A DNA stretch of 64,000 nt, taken from the NCBI RefSeq assembly GCF_958979055.1, contig NC_084886.1, positions 47,261,154-47,325,153 of the forward strand. The letters run 5' to 3'. Source of the DNA: Alnus glutinosa (Eukaryota > Streptophyta > Magnoliopsida > Fagales > Betulaceae). Below the pieces are notes generated by a model. That model saw only the letters and a program-made list of their open reading frames with translations, was not told the DNA's origin and searched no databases. Shown one piece after another: positions 22,301 through 32,395 of the stretch. The stretch's first letter is position 1, and each line of letters begins with the position of its first letter. A program made the translations under genes and the position numbers.

Positions 22301-23923
22301 TCTGTGTATTGGTTACTTAAAACTGATGTAGTCATTAAATTTATAATTGGAGTAGAATTGAAATTTGTTTAGAACATAATTTTTTTTTTTTATATAAGTG
22401 AAAAATAAAATAAAAATTAAAGTTTGGATTCTTATTCTACATAATTATATTTGGAGTAGAATTGTTATTCTACATACGTTTTGAAATTTGACATAATTAT
22501 TCTACATAATTATGTCGATGCTTTATCTGAAGTTATTTTATGAAGGACATCTACTAGGCATGAGATATAACCTATTTTATATTGATATCTCCTGGGTCTA
22601 GTAAAGACATACTGTCCAAGCCACAAAGTAGGCAAGGATGTGTGTCATTTAAGCAAGCATACATATTTTTTTATGAATAGCATGAAAGACTAGTTGCTGG
22701 ATCTAGCTCCCCCCCAACCCCCCGGGGTCTACTTCTCCCACTCTACCCCAGTATCTAAGAGATTAAATCAGTTCATCTCAACACAACAAAGTCTTGTATC
22801 CCTCGACTGGGCTGGATGATGCTTTTAACCAATTTTCCTAGCAGGCTTTCTGAATCCCCGTGCATTAGGTATGAAAAAGGCCAGGTGCAGTTAGAACTTT
22901 GAAGCTAGTAATCGGTGGCATGGTTGCATTAATATATATTGGATGCAATCATTATTTACTTGTCTTTTTTGAAATAAATGAGAGGATTTCTCTGGTAAAT
23001 TGATATTGATATCTTATCTGCTTATGCAGTCTGAGAAGTCAAAGAAGGCTGGGAATGTTCCATCAACAACTTTATTAGTTGATTTCTTGAAGGTTTCTTA
23101 TGTGGGTTGTTCAGACATCCATCTTCTGGAAGAAGACACAAATTTCAATTTACGAGCAGCTTCTCTCTCGGTAGGTGCAGTTCAGTTCCACTATGGATGA
23201 CTATCAAAGATGGTTCTTTTTTAATCATGGAGGTTACACAAGATGCAGTTGTGTTTCGGTAAAATTGTCATATGATGATCCCTTGTCAAGTTCTTTTAAA
23301 AAAATGGAAAGAATGATCGTTTTAATCTGTGAGTTATTTCTGAGTGCTCGCTGATAATGTTTCATATCAGTTCAGAATTTTCATTTATATTGCTTCCTTT
23401 ATTGCTTTTATATGAAGTGAGCAAACAAGATTTTGTTTTTTATTTTTGTGAAATCTGAATTACCTTTAGGAATAATACTATCCATTTGAACATTCTATTT
23501 TCACAACCTTAAGGCTGGTTTTCTTCATGACCTTGGTAACGAGGAAGAATAAAAGGACTTTTACTTTTTTGTTTGTTAGTCATATATCCATGCCCCCGTT
23601 TGCCTGGATAAAACACAAAAATCCACATGCTCTGATAAATCCATTTTTTTTCAATGCAGGAAGTGAGACAAGGAGGAAACTATCTTCTAGTAGCAACAAA
23701 CATAGCGGCTAGAGGGGTTGACCTGCCAGAAACAACTCATATATACAACTTTGATCTGCCAGGAACCGCCGTGGATTATCTTCATCGAGCAGGAAGAACA
23801 GGTAGGAAACCATTTTCAGACAACAAATGTACTGTTACCAACATTATAATGTCAGAGGAGCGATTTGTTTTGCAAAGATATGAAAACGAATTAATGTTTA
23901 CCTGTGAAGAACTTATTTTATAG
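19328..23923 (+). CDS. RH58: DEAD-box ATP-dependent RNA helicase 58, plastid type
   Basis: A putative ATP-driven RNA helicase of chloroplasts. Exons: 19328-19650, 19811-19904, 20097-20210, 20333-20455, 21251-21355, 21786-21944, 22046-22114, 22194-22283, 23030-23170 and 23660-23923, total 493 residues, near the Arabidopsis RH58 length. All junctions are GT-AG and in phase. The first 90 residues are Ser/Arg/Pro rich, as expected for a transit peptide. Motifs: VRPTDVQLQALP (Q-motif region), HAQTGSGKT (Walker A, 140-145), VVPTREL (Ia), LIIDEVD (II, 252-255, DEVD instead of DEAD), ASAS (III, 286-288, instead of SAT), IAARGVDLPE (V) and HRAGRTGR (VI, 448-455). The C-terminus SEERFVLQRYENELMFTCEE matches the RH58 family. 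Long introns 4, 5 and 8 carry no known genes. Confidence 0.93.
21602..21742. repeat. Shuffled inverted repeat in RH58 intron 5
   Basis: Block A (about 21604-21635, GGTTCCACGATATTTATGAG onward) is followed by block B (about 21630-21652, AATTTGAGCAGAGCCTTTTT). Both recur inverted, but in the order complement-A (21689-21720) then complement-B (21721-21741). A simple hairpin would have the reverse order. Each arm matches with one or two differences. Confidence 0.85.
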
Positions 23924-24220
23924 AATCCATGTATATTTCATTTTATACAAAATAGAAATCCAACCCCTCCGCCATAAATTTGGCTAACTTGGCTTGAGAA
24001 AAAGGATAAAAAAGTATGTGGTTGGTTTTAATTTGGATCTGCCTTGTTCATCAGTAGTCTTCTAGATTAATGCTTGAAAGGCGAACTTATAAATGGAATC
24101 AGTTTCTATGAATTGCTTTTCTGTAATATTATGACAGCTGACTTCTTGCAAAGTATATTACAACGTCTTTCCTTTTTATGGACAACTAGGCAGTTAGGGT
24201 TATGCTCGCTAACCTTATCA
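23924..24220 (+). other. Presumed 3'UTR of RH58
   Basis: Non-coding sequence directly after the stop at 23921-23923, with no further conserved frame. The polyadenylation site was not fixed. Confidence 0.4.
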
Positions 24221-24733
24221 AAAACTTTTTGGGAAAATTTTACTTATAACTCATCGTTTACTACTTTTGTAACTACTCAAACTTTAAAAAGTGTCAATTT
24301 AGGGTATTTATTTTTCAATTTTTTTTCAATTTCAACCCTCTGTTAGAATTTTTCGTTAAATACGATCAAAATTTTTAAAAATACCTCTTTTTTTTAGGAC
24401 AAAAGAATTATAAGGATTTAGATATTGGTTAGAATTTAACTGAATTTTAAGCATTTACATTTTTACAAATTCCGTTAAATTCGAATCAACATTTAAATTT
24501 TTACAATTTTTTTTTCTTTTTTTTTTTTTTTTTTCCCAAAAAAATAAGAAGAATATATTTTAGAAATTTTGACAGGATTTAACGAAAAATTCTAATAGAT
24601 AGCTGAAATTGAAAAAAAAAAAAAATTGAAAAAATAAATACCCTAAATTGACGCTTTTTAAGTTTGAGTATTTAATTGTAAAAGTGACAAAAAAATCGAA
24701 AGTTATAAGTGAAGTTTTTTTAAACTTTTTTCT
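24221..24733. mobile_element. AT-rich inverted-repeat MITE downstream of RH58
   Basis: The left arm (ACTTATAACTCATCG, then AGTGTCAATTTAGGGTATTT, then TTAGAATTTTTCGTTAAAT) recurs inverted on the right (ATTTAACGAAAAATTCTAAT, then AAATACCCTAAATTGACGC, then AAAGTTATAAGTGAAG). The arms are about 160-180 bp around an AT-rich core. A more diverged relative lies at about 35438-35820. Confidence 0.8.
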
Positions 24734-24930
24734 CTTCTCAAACATTAAAACACATTTTCAGAAAATTATACAGTTGCCTCCGTCGTTAACGCATTTTTCA
24801 AAATAATCTACAAAAACACTTTTCAAAACTCACCAAAAAAATACTTTCCAGAAAATTTCTCACACCCTGGAGGAATATTTTGAAAACGCATGTTTATTTT
24901 GCAGGGGTATGGAGGCTGATTTGTTACCTG

Positions 24931-25675
24931 TATAAAAAAGGGATAATTGTACCATTAGTCTATGTGGTATACCATAATTATTTTTTACTCCCTATGGTTT
25001 AAAAAGTTCATGGGAGGTCCTCGTAATATGCAATAATTACAAATTGATCCCTGGCGTCAAATTCTGTTAAAATTTTTAACAGATTCCGTTAAATGCCACG
25101 TCAGCGACACGTGTTACCAATAAGATGGGGACACGTGTCTACCGTAATAAAAATATATAAATTTATTAAAAAATAAATAAAAATACTTATTCTTTTAAAA
25201 AAAAAAAACAAAAAAAAATTCAAAAAAAAAAAAAAAACAACAAAAAAAAAGCTGAAGGAGCCGGCCACCCCTTTGAGGGTGGCCTGGCCGCGCTCCACCC
25301 CCAAACAACTCTGGGGTGGCGCGAGGCCACCCCGAGTGGCCAGGGTGGCTGGGGGCGGTTTGGGGGTGGCCAGCCCCTTCAGCTTTTTTTTATTATTATT
25401 ATTTTTATTTTTTAAAATAAGTATTTTTATTTTTTTTAATAAATTTATATTTTTTTATTACGGTGGACACGTGTCGCCATCTTATTGGCGACATGTGTCG
25501 CTGACGTGGCATTTGACGGAATCTGTTAAAAATTTTAACAGAATTTGACGCCAGGGATCAATTTGTAATTATTACATATTACGAGGACCTCCCATGAACT
25601 TTTTAAACCATAGGGAGTGAAAAATAATTATGGTATACCACAGGGACCAACGATGCAATTATCCCTATAAAAAAA
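24931..25675. mobile_element. Mutator-like (MULE) foldback MITE with 9-bp target duplication
   Basis: The element spans 24940-25666 and begins GGGATAATTG, ending CAATTATCCC. TATAAAAAA occurs at 24931-24939 and 25667-25675, an exact 9-bp direct repeat as left by Mutator-type insertion. The arms are about 310 bp and highly similar. The core (about 25250-25387) is GC-rich and itself palindromic, with repeated GGGGTGGCC/GGCCACCCC. No transposase is encoded, so mobility would need a helper element. Confidence 0.88.
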
Positions 25676-25784
25676 CATGAAAATTTAAAAGGAAGTGGAT
25701 GCACGCGCCCCAACAGAAGATAAGGGTGACATTATCGTTGATAATATTAGAATTATGTGTTTGGTTATTCCTTATTATTAATTT

Positions 25785-26430
25785 TTTTTTTAAATGAAAG
25801 ATCTGAGTATTTTATTGATCAAAGTTCACGAGTATAAAGCTTTTACATCACAAAGCATAAAACTCTGTAAAATCATAGCCACATGCTATAAGGTTACACA
25901 GTCATAGATGCAAATAAAATTCTTACAAAAAAATGTTATCTATGACTTTTATCTTTCGCCAAAATCCATATACAAAAATAGTTAAAGAGCAGATCTATTC
26001 CGAGCAGACTAAATCTAATACAATGGTAGCCAAATATCATAAAAATTTATTTAAACCGGTTGTGAGAGATAACCATTCATACCTGACTAACCTTCATCCT
26101 AAAGATTGCACATGAGAACATAACTAAAGAGAAGAAAACTATTATTCAAAGCAAAAACACAACCAACAAACAGTAACAGCGGCCAAGGAGGAGATGAATA
26201 GCACAACCCGGAAGTAGATGAACGGATGCATAGCGGAGAGGCCAAAATTGCTGATCTGGTCGGAGAACACCTATAAACAAAAGAAAAATCAAAAAGGAAG
26301 GGGAGAGTAGGAGCGAGAAGTAGAAAGGGAAATAAAGAGGAGTGCTCCCTCCTTTCAGATCTGTTTTCTGATGGGTAAAGTCTAGGGCTGGTTTCGCCTG
26401 ATTTTAGGAGTTATAAGATGAAAAAAAATA
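25785..26430 (-). mobile_element. Retroposon 3' fragment, - strand
   Basis: On the - strand the segment ends TCAATAAAATACTCAGATCT followed shortly by an A run (plus-strand T run near 25780-25790). That is the 3' tail of a non-LTR retroposon. Upstream it is moderately GC-rich, with no intact reverse transcriptase frame. The 5' limit is uncertain. Confidence 0.45.
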
Positions 26431-26436
26431 CTGTAG

Positions 26437-27075
26437 AACTCTATGTGGTTTGTTTAAGGTTTAAAATGGATCAAATCATTCGTTAATGTATGCATCGTTT
26501 TAAATCACTTCCCCCAATATATTTTTTAGTGGTGAGTAATGACATGTTGGCTTTTAACCACATCATATCCAATCAATTTTTGACATGTAATATTTAAGCC
26601 CATGCCACCACATCATTAAAAAAATATGATGTTACAAAAATAAAAAATGAAAAAAAGATGAAGAGAGAAAGATGTGGTAGGGTGGTCTGGGCCACCCCCA
26701 AAAGCATAGCTAGGGTTAGCCAAACTATTCCCTTACTTTTCAAATGGGATGGCTAAACAACTCTAAAAAGCCATTGGGATACCCTGGTGGTGAACCACCC
26801 CCATTCACCCCTCTCTCTCTCTCTCTCTCTCTCCTTTTTCATTCTTTTTGGTTTTCTTTATCGTTCTTCATTTTTTTTTTTCTTCTTTTCACATGATGTG
26901 GTATTTTTTAAATAAGGTTGCGGTGTATATTCAAATATATGTACACGTATCAAAATTTGATTGGACGTGACATGACTATCAACTACTTGTCATTGCTTAC
27001 CATTAAAAAATAGATGAAGTGATTTGATAATTGCGCATAGCACTGCATACCTTAAAAAGAGCGTATTTTAAACAT
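26437..27075. mobile_element. Diverged inverted-repeat element with GGGTGG core
   Basis: The left arm (TTTAAATCACTTC, then TATTTTTTAGTGGTGAGTAATGACA) is matched inverted on the right (TGTCATTGCTTACCATTAAAAAATA, then GAAGTGATTTGATAATT). The centre holds GGTCTGGGCCACCCCC and GGTGGTGAACCACCCCC, like the core of the MULE MITE at 24.9 kb. A (CT)n run lies at about 26812-26833. Confidence 0.65.
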
Positions 27076-27733
27076 TAGACTAATTTGATATAAGTGAAAA
27101 ATACTCCAGAAGTCCTGAGTTATGACTTTTTTATTTAAATTTTTAAATCATAGATCCTGTCATCAAAAGAGTTGTAACTTGTACAAGGATATTAGGCCTA
27201 GTAGGGGTAGTGTTTCTGAACGCAACAAAGGCATCCATGAGCAGCTAACCTCTCGCGGTTGAATCAGACATAGGAAATTAAGGTTATCTATTGTCGAGAA
27301 ATTCTTGTACCACACATTGCCGGTTTTCTCATCTCCAAAAACGCTGGTGGGTTGAGGATGAATTCCACAAAATGTTGTATGGACAATGGCAAGTGTACAT
27401 AAATTACAGAATAAAGGCAAACTTGATAGAAAAAGCACTCTTATTTAACAAAACAAAAGCATTTATCGTCTTAAGATCAAACAGAAGAAACAAAGTGAAA
27501 AACCAAAAACAGAAACAACAAGAGGAGCAAAGCAAATCATTGGGGCAGCTGACAGGCTCAGAAAAGCCAGCCAGCCCAATGCTTATCCTTCCATTTCCAG
27601 AGACCGAGCGCTTACCAAGACCATCACACTGAATCCAAAACCCCACTAAAACAGACATCAACGACGGAATAAAGCTTAATTAAACCATTTTATTTCTAGT
27701 AGCAGTAATGCAAGCAAAGAAGAGCGTTCAGGA

Positions 27734-29179
27734 TCACTCCTCTTCTGACTCGGACTCAGCATTCTGGAGCCACTCCATGAAGGGTTCGATATTCTTCCAA
27801 ATCCGGGAGGTTTTGTTGCCACCAACCAAACCCTGCTGGTACCACTCGATTACAGAGGACTCCTCCAACAGATCATGGTCATAAAGTGCTTTCAGAACCA
27901 ATGCCACCTCCTTAACAGCCTCCGGGCTTGCCTTTGCACAGAAAGACTCTATAGCACGCAACAGAACCATCTGAGATCCCTCCTCTTGAGTGGCTGCTGC
28001 CAAGTAGTTCTTCTTTTTGGCCACATCTTTTGCGAACCCCTTTCCAATGCCCTCAAACAGAGCTTCAAACAGGGCATCCATGACTTCTTGGGAATTCCCA
28101 GAAAGTGAACCCAAATAGGATTTCAGCTGACTTACAGAGGAACCCTTCTTCAGGAAATCCCTTATGGCATCAACAAGGTTCCCATGGGCACTAGTAAGGC
28201 CATTGCTGTGTCCATTAACCTCAGTTTTCCTTTCTCGTCCTGGAGAATTCTTTGCAGACCTTTGCTTCTCTTCCTCCAGGTTCCCATGGGCACTAGTAAG
28301 ACCATTGCTGTGTCCATTAATCTCAGTTTTCCCTTCACGTCCTGGAGAATTCTTTGCAGACTTTTGCTTCTCATCACTAGTAGAAAGCATGACCATATCA
28401 GCAGTTGCAGCACTCAACTGTTCCTGGATGCGCTGCCGAGCTGCCTCTAATGAAGTGTCAGTCTGCCACTGGACATCACCATCATCATCATCATCGACTG
28501 CTTGGTCATTCTCATCAGCCTGGCTGTGAGCTGGGGAGTGATCCTCATCAGAGCTATTGCTTTTTTTCTTAGTTAATGTTTTGGAAGCAACATCCTTTGC
28601 ACTACCAGAGGTGCCTTTCTTCTTCACTACCTCCTTTTTATGCTTCTTCTGCTCCTCATCAGCAGCCTCCCCTTCCTTAAGCCGCTCCTTCTCAGCCCTC
28701 CTCATTGCCTTCTTGTCTTTTGATCCCTTCTTTTGCTCAGGCGGGTTCTTGATAATAAATGTCGTAAGCTTGTCCCTCATATCAACATCTGAAACAAATC
28801 CACAAGCAGCGCATTTCAGGGTGATCATCTGGGTCTTAGTGATCACTATCTCAGTTTCGGGGTTGCCACAGCCGTAGCACTGAACATATTTCTTAATGAA
28901 GTTTTCAAGAAGAGCAGCAAGCTTTGCAGTGTCATGGGCACCATTAACAAGGGAAGTTCCAGTCTTCTCGTCAAATTTGGATTGTGCTCCAAGCTCACAG
29001 CCAAAGTACTTTGTGGTGTAAGAAGCAGGTCTAGCAAGAGCCTTTGCAATCTCAACCATGTTAACCACATTAGTTTTGATTCCATTTCCTCTACCTTCAA
29101 TCTTCGTTACCATTCTTGGCATCTTATACCTATAGAAGGCATCATCACGGTTTGAAGCACCAATGTTTTGTAATGCCAT
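27734..29179 (-). CDS. eIF5: Eukaryotic translation initiation factor 5
   Basis: eIF5 is the GTPase-activating protein for eIF2 in the 43S/48S initiation complex in the cytosol. The 481-residue frame has no intron, as is usual for plant eIF5. The N-terminal GAP domain starts MALQNIGASNRDDAFYRYKM with the catalytic-type Arg near residue 17. A C4 zinc ribbon uses Cys101, Cys104, Cys123 and Cys126 (CYGCGNPE, KCAACG). A long charged linker (about 150-335) has Lys-rich and Asp-rich tracts and a 34-residue tandem duplication (268-301 and 302-335). The C-terminal W2 domain (about 340-481) carries the acidic/aromatic boxes ESSVIEWYQQ and FMEWLQNAESESEEE, which bind eIF2beta and eIF3c. The ATG at 29177-29179 fits the family start. 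Confidence 0.97.
   Translation of the reverse strand: MALQNIGASNRDDAFYRYKMPRMVTKIEGRGNGIKTNVVNMVEIAKALARPASYTTKYFGCELGAQSKFDEKTGTSLVNGAHDTAKLAALLENFIKKYVQCYGCGNPETEIVITKTQMITLKCAACGFVSDVDMRDKLTTFIIKNPPEQKKGSKDKKAMRRAEKERLKEGEAADEEQKKHKKEVVKKKGTSGSAKDVASKTLTKKKSNSSDEDHSPAHSQADENDQAVDDDDDGDVQWQTDTSLEAARQRIQEQLSAATADMVMLSTSDEKQKSAKNSPGREGKTEINGHSNGLTSAHGNLEEEKQRSAKNSPGRERKTEVNGHSNGLTSAHGNLVDAIRDFLKKGSSVSQLKSYLGSLSGNSQEVMDALFEALFEGIGKGFAKDVAKKKNYLAAATQEEGSQMVLLRAIESFCAKASPEAVKEVALVLKALYDHDLLEESSVIEWYQQGLVGGNKTSRIWKNIEPFMEWLQNAESESEEE
28175..28378 (-). repeat. 102-bp in-frame tandem duplication in the eIF5 linker
   Basis: Two 102-base units (28277-28378 and 28175-28276) encode near-identical 34-residue segments containing SAKNSPGRE, NGHSNGLTSAHGNL. 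The few differences are mostly conservative (Ile/Val, Lys/Arg), pointing to a fairly recent event. Confidence 0.95.
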
Positions 29180-30785
29180 CTTGTTATTACAGTCTACACT
29201 CCGACTGGTGGATTAAGTTTCTCAGAGGTTGCACAAGCCAGAAGCAGGTTTTCTTGTGACCAGAAATCCTCCTTTCCCAATAAAGTTAGCAATTGGAAAA
29301 GGACGTATAAACCGGCAACCCAAACTCTGTGCACTGCAGCCTTCTAATAAGCCAAGATACATGCATCCAACTTTATCAACAGTATGTCCGTTCTTTTTTC
29401 TAGTAGGACAGTACTCACCAAGTAACCCAATTGATGACAAAAAGAAAGTGGCCCGTTCAGACATAAAAGAAGCTTCGAACTTAATACCCTCCACTTTGGC
29501 GAGCTGCAGATATAGCAGATAAAACTGCCAAGTTCCTAAAATCAAATGACAGAATTATCAAAAATGATTAACCAGCCTAAACAAGGTTTTCATCCCACAC
29601 TCGCATTTTTTTTTTCTATTTTTATTTCTTGCCCACTTGATGATTTAAATAAATTAAGAGTACAAAGTTATAAATTGATACACCACCAAGAACTGAAATT
29701 AACATCTAATTCATACACAAAAATCATATTTTCATTACTGGGATCCTAAATTATCGATCAACCATCACTTCATAGAAAATAGAAACAGAAACTATCTAAC
29801 ATCATTTAAAAACCGCAAATCTAAAAGTGGTGAGATTGCGCAGAAACATACAAGTTTAAGGCTCAATTACAGCCCAAGATTTGTCCACACAACAGGCGAA
29901 CAATCATTTATGCCACTTAGACAAACGGATTGATAACTACGTCAATGCACACAAAACATTTTTATAATTTTTGATAAGATAATTTTTTTTTTAATAAGAC
30001 ATACATATTTATAATTAACCAAGCACAACAATCAGTCAATAACTTTCTAATTACTTACAAACCCTTCTCATGTAAATAAACCGTTGTTTCATCACCATAA
30101 AAAAAAAGGGCAAAAACAATAACCAAAGAATAACCTCGGAACCCACTGTTTGAAAAGCAAAAAATCAAGCATAGAAGTAACAAAACCTTGACAACATATA
30201 AATGAATAAATAATAAAAATCAGGCACTAAAACGTATTTCATAGATCGGAGGAAGATCTTTGTTTAAGAAAAAAAACCTGAACCACGAATAGCGATTACC
30301 ACACAGAATCCAAAAGTTAAAATCACCGGAATCAAACAACACGGAGATTTAACCACAATTAATAGCTATTACGATCATATTTATCAATCAATTAATCCAA
30401 AGCTTAGATCCATAACAAGCAGAAAACAATAATCAATCGTCCAAATTTAGATCAAAAACCTAAATACAAGAAAAAAAAAAAAACGGACAACAGATCTACA
30501 ACAAGTCCACTACAAAAAACAAAGACATGTAATCATAAAACGCAATAAATAAGTTCGGATCAAGCGAATACCATTACAATCGGCGATCAAAATCCACAAC
30601 GATGAAAAATAAATTAAAAAAAAAAAAAAAAGGAAAGCCAGTGAACAATCTATAAGACGATGAGGAAGAAGGTAATCGTTACCTTCTAATCTGATGTGAG
30701 AGGTAACTTCGAACAGAAGGAGAAGAGGCCTCGCGTTTTGCTTTGCGCAGGGCAGAGTTGGAATATTGTGGGAACAATACGAGAG
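29180..30785 (-). other. eIF5: eIF5 5' leader with long intron
   Basis: On the - strand a CT-rich leader exon lies at about 30770-30683 and ends ATTAGAAG|GTAACG, a plausible donor. The sequence down to about 29230 is AT-rich and intron-like. The second leader exon joins the ATG at 29179; its acceptor (near 29225) is not certain. Long first introns in the leader are common in plant translation-factor genes. Confidence 0.65.
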
Positions 30786-30792
30786 GAGCAGG

Positions 30793-30801
30793 CTATTTAT
30801 A
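30793..30801 (-). promoter_or_regulatory. TATA box of eIF5
   Basis: TATAAATAG on the - strand lies about 25-30 bases before the presumed start of the CT-rich leader exon of eIF5. Spacing and sequence fit a plant core promoter. Confidence 0.7.
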
Positions 30802-31399
30802 CATGCGACAGGCAGATAGCCTAGGAAACCCTACGCGTCACGGCTTAGGGCAAACTCAGCTCCTTATAAATTTAAATTAAATTTATATGCAATTTTCTCT
30901 TCCGATTTTACGGTCTTGTCCTTGTTTACAAATTACAGAAAATTCTTACAAAAATAAATAAAGTATATATTTTTGTTAATAATATATGTTTTCCCCTTTT
31001 GCCCATGTTTTTTATGTTAATTTGAATGATTCAATTTTATTACTTAAATATGGAGATAAGGATACGAATGAGAGAGGGAGAAGTACTCTAAGCTATTCCG
31101 TTGTCACAATCATACACGTCATGCCCATTGATAACATTACGACTTTTTCCGAAACATTAACTTGTCGGTCAAATAAAATAAGGTATATATTTGTTGAGAA
31201 GTAATGATAAATACCGTCTAATTAATTTATTTTTTTATTTTTTTAATTCTTTAGATTTGATGTAATTTTTAAAATTACAATTAGATCAAAATTTAATAGT
31301 GATTCATTTCAAATTCAATAATAATTTTAAAAGTTACATTAATTTAAGATGATAAAAAGATTATTTGTTGAGTGCTACAATGTCAATTTTGGGATGACT

Positions 31400-31640
31400 C
31401 ATCCTCCTTCTATTATTACTCTGTTTAAGGAGAAATAAATAATAAAAGACATAAATAAATAATATTTAAATGGACTAGTGAAAGTGGATAGTTAAAATAG
31501 ATAGTGAGATGTAGATAGATTCATCATCCATCTAGTATTACTCTGTTTAAGGAGAAATAAATAATAAGACATAGATAAATAATATTTAAATAGACTAGTG
31601 AAAGTGAATAGTTAAAATAGATATTGAGATGTAGATATTT
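31400..31640. repeat. Tandem duplication of about 122 bp
   Basis: The block starting TATTACTCTGTTTAAGGAGA (about 31415) recurs near 31537 and continues through AATATTTAAATAGACTAGTG and GAGATGTAGATA. A related AT-rich stretch occurs near 2130-2220 inside the hAT leader. Confidence 0.8.
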
Positions 31641-31660
31641 TAGAAAAGTATGTAGCTAAT

Positions 31661-32317
31661 GCCCCGTTTGTTTCGGCGTAAAATGATTTCGGTATTTTTC
31701 GGTGTTTGGTAGGAGCGAAAATAATGGTTAACCGAAAAATAATTTCCGTTTGACAAAAAATGTTTAATAAATTTCGGAAAATGATTTACGCTTTTATTTT
31801 CCGTAAATGGTAGATGTAGTCGATTCTTTTTTAAACAACGCAGTCGACCTTTACGTTCAAGCAGTTGACTATTGCCGAATTTCGACAAGTCATATTCCGA
31901 CTCCGGTCGGTGCCAGAATTCAACAAATTAAGCTGGAATCCAGCGACGTCCAGCAGATGTCGCCGGATTCCGGGGATATCATGCCGGATTTCGGCCAGAC
32001 TGGCTGGATCCGGCTGTTCTAGCTGAATCTCCGGCCAGCTGGCCAGGACGGCCGGATTTCGGTAACTTTTGCCAGAATTTTTATATGCCAAATTTTTTTT
32101 TTAAAAAAATAATAATTTATATTAATTTTTTTATTTGGTGAATAAAATTTAATTTTTTTAAAATTAATATGATTAAATTAAAATATAAAAAATATTTGTA
32201 ATTTTCCATACTCGCCAAACACCGAAAAATGATTTCGACGGAAAATATTTTTCTGAAAAATGACTTCCCCGAAACTATTTTATGACGGAAACCATTTTAC
32301 ACCGAAATAAACAGAGC
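31661..32317. mobile_element. Non-autonomous TIR element
   Basis: The left end GCCCCGTTTGTTTCGGCG pairs with the complement of CGAAATAAACAGAGC at the right end. Homologous motifs (AAAATGATTTCGG, TTTCGGTGTTTGG) are mirrored inside. The centre (31805-32060) is GC-rich, with many CCGGATT/AATCCGG palindromes and no gene. Confidence 0.65.
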
Positions 32318-32395
32318 ATAAAATGAAAAAAATAAAATAAAATAAATCTTTAGCTAAAATTTAGTTAAAGAATGACTAGCCAAATGGAAATGTCA

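Noticed and set aside
25273..25548. Open frame through the MULE MITE
   Set aside because: It runs through the palindromic core, and a mirror-image frame exists on the other strand because of the inverted repeat.
28164..29155. Several frames on the + strand across eIF5
   Set aside because: They are shadows of a 481-residue highly conserved frame on the other strand.
30470..30800. Possible common regulatory leader shared by eIF5 and the COX7c-like gene
   Set aside because: Both leaders are CT-rich on the - strand and end near an AGAAG donor, but that is common in plant housekeeping genes, and I could not align them convincingly.
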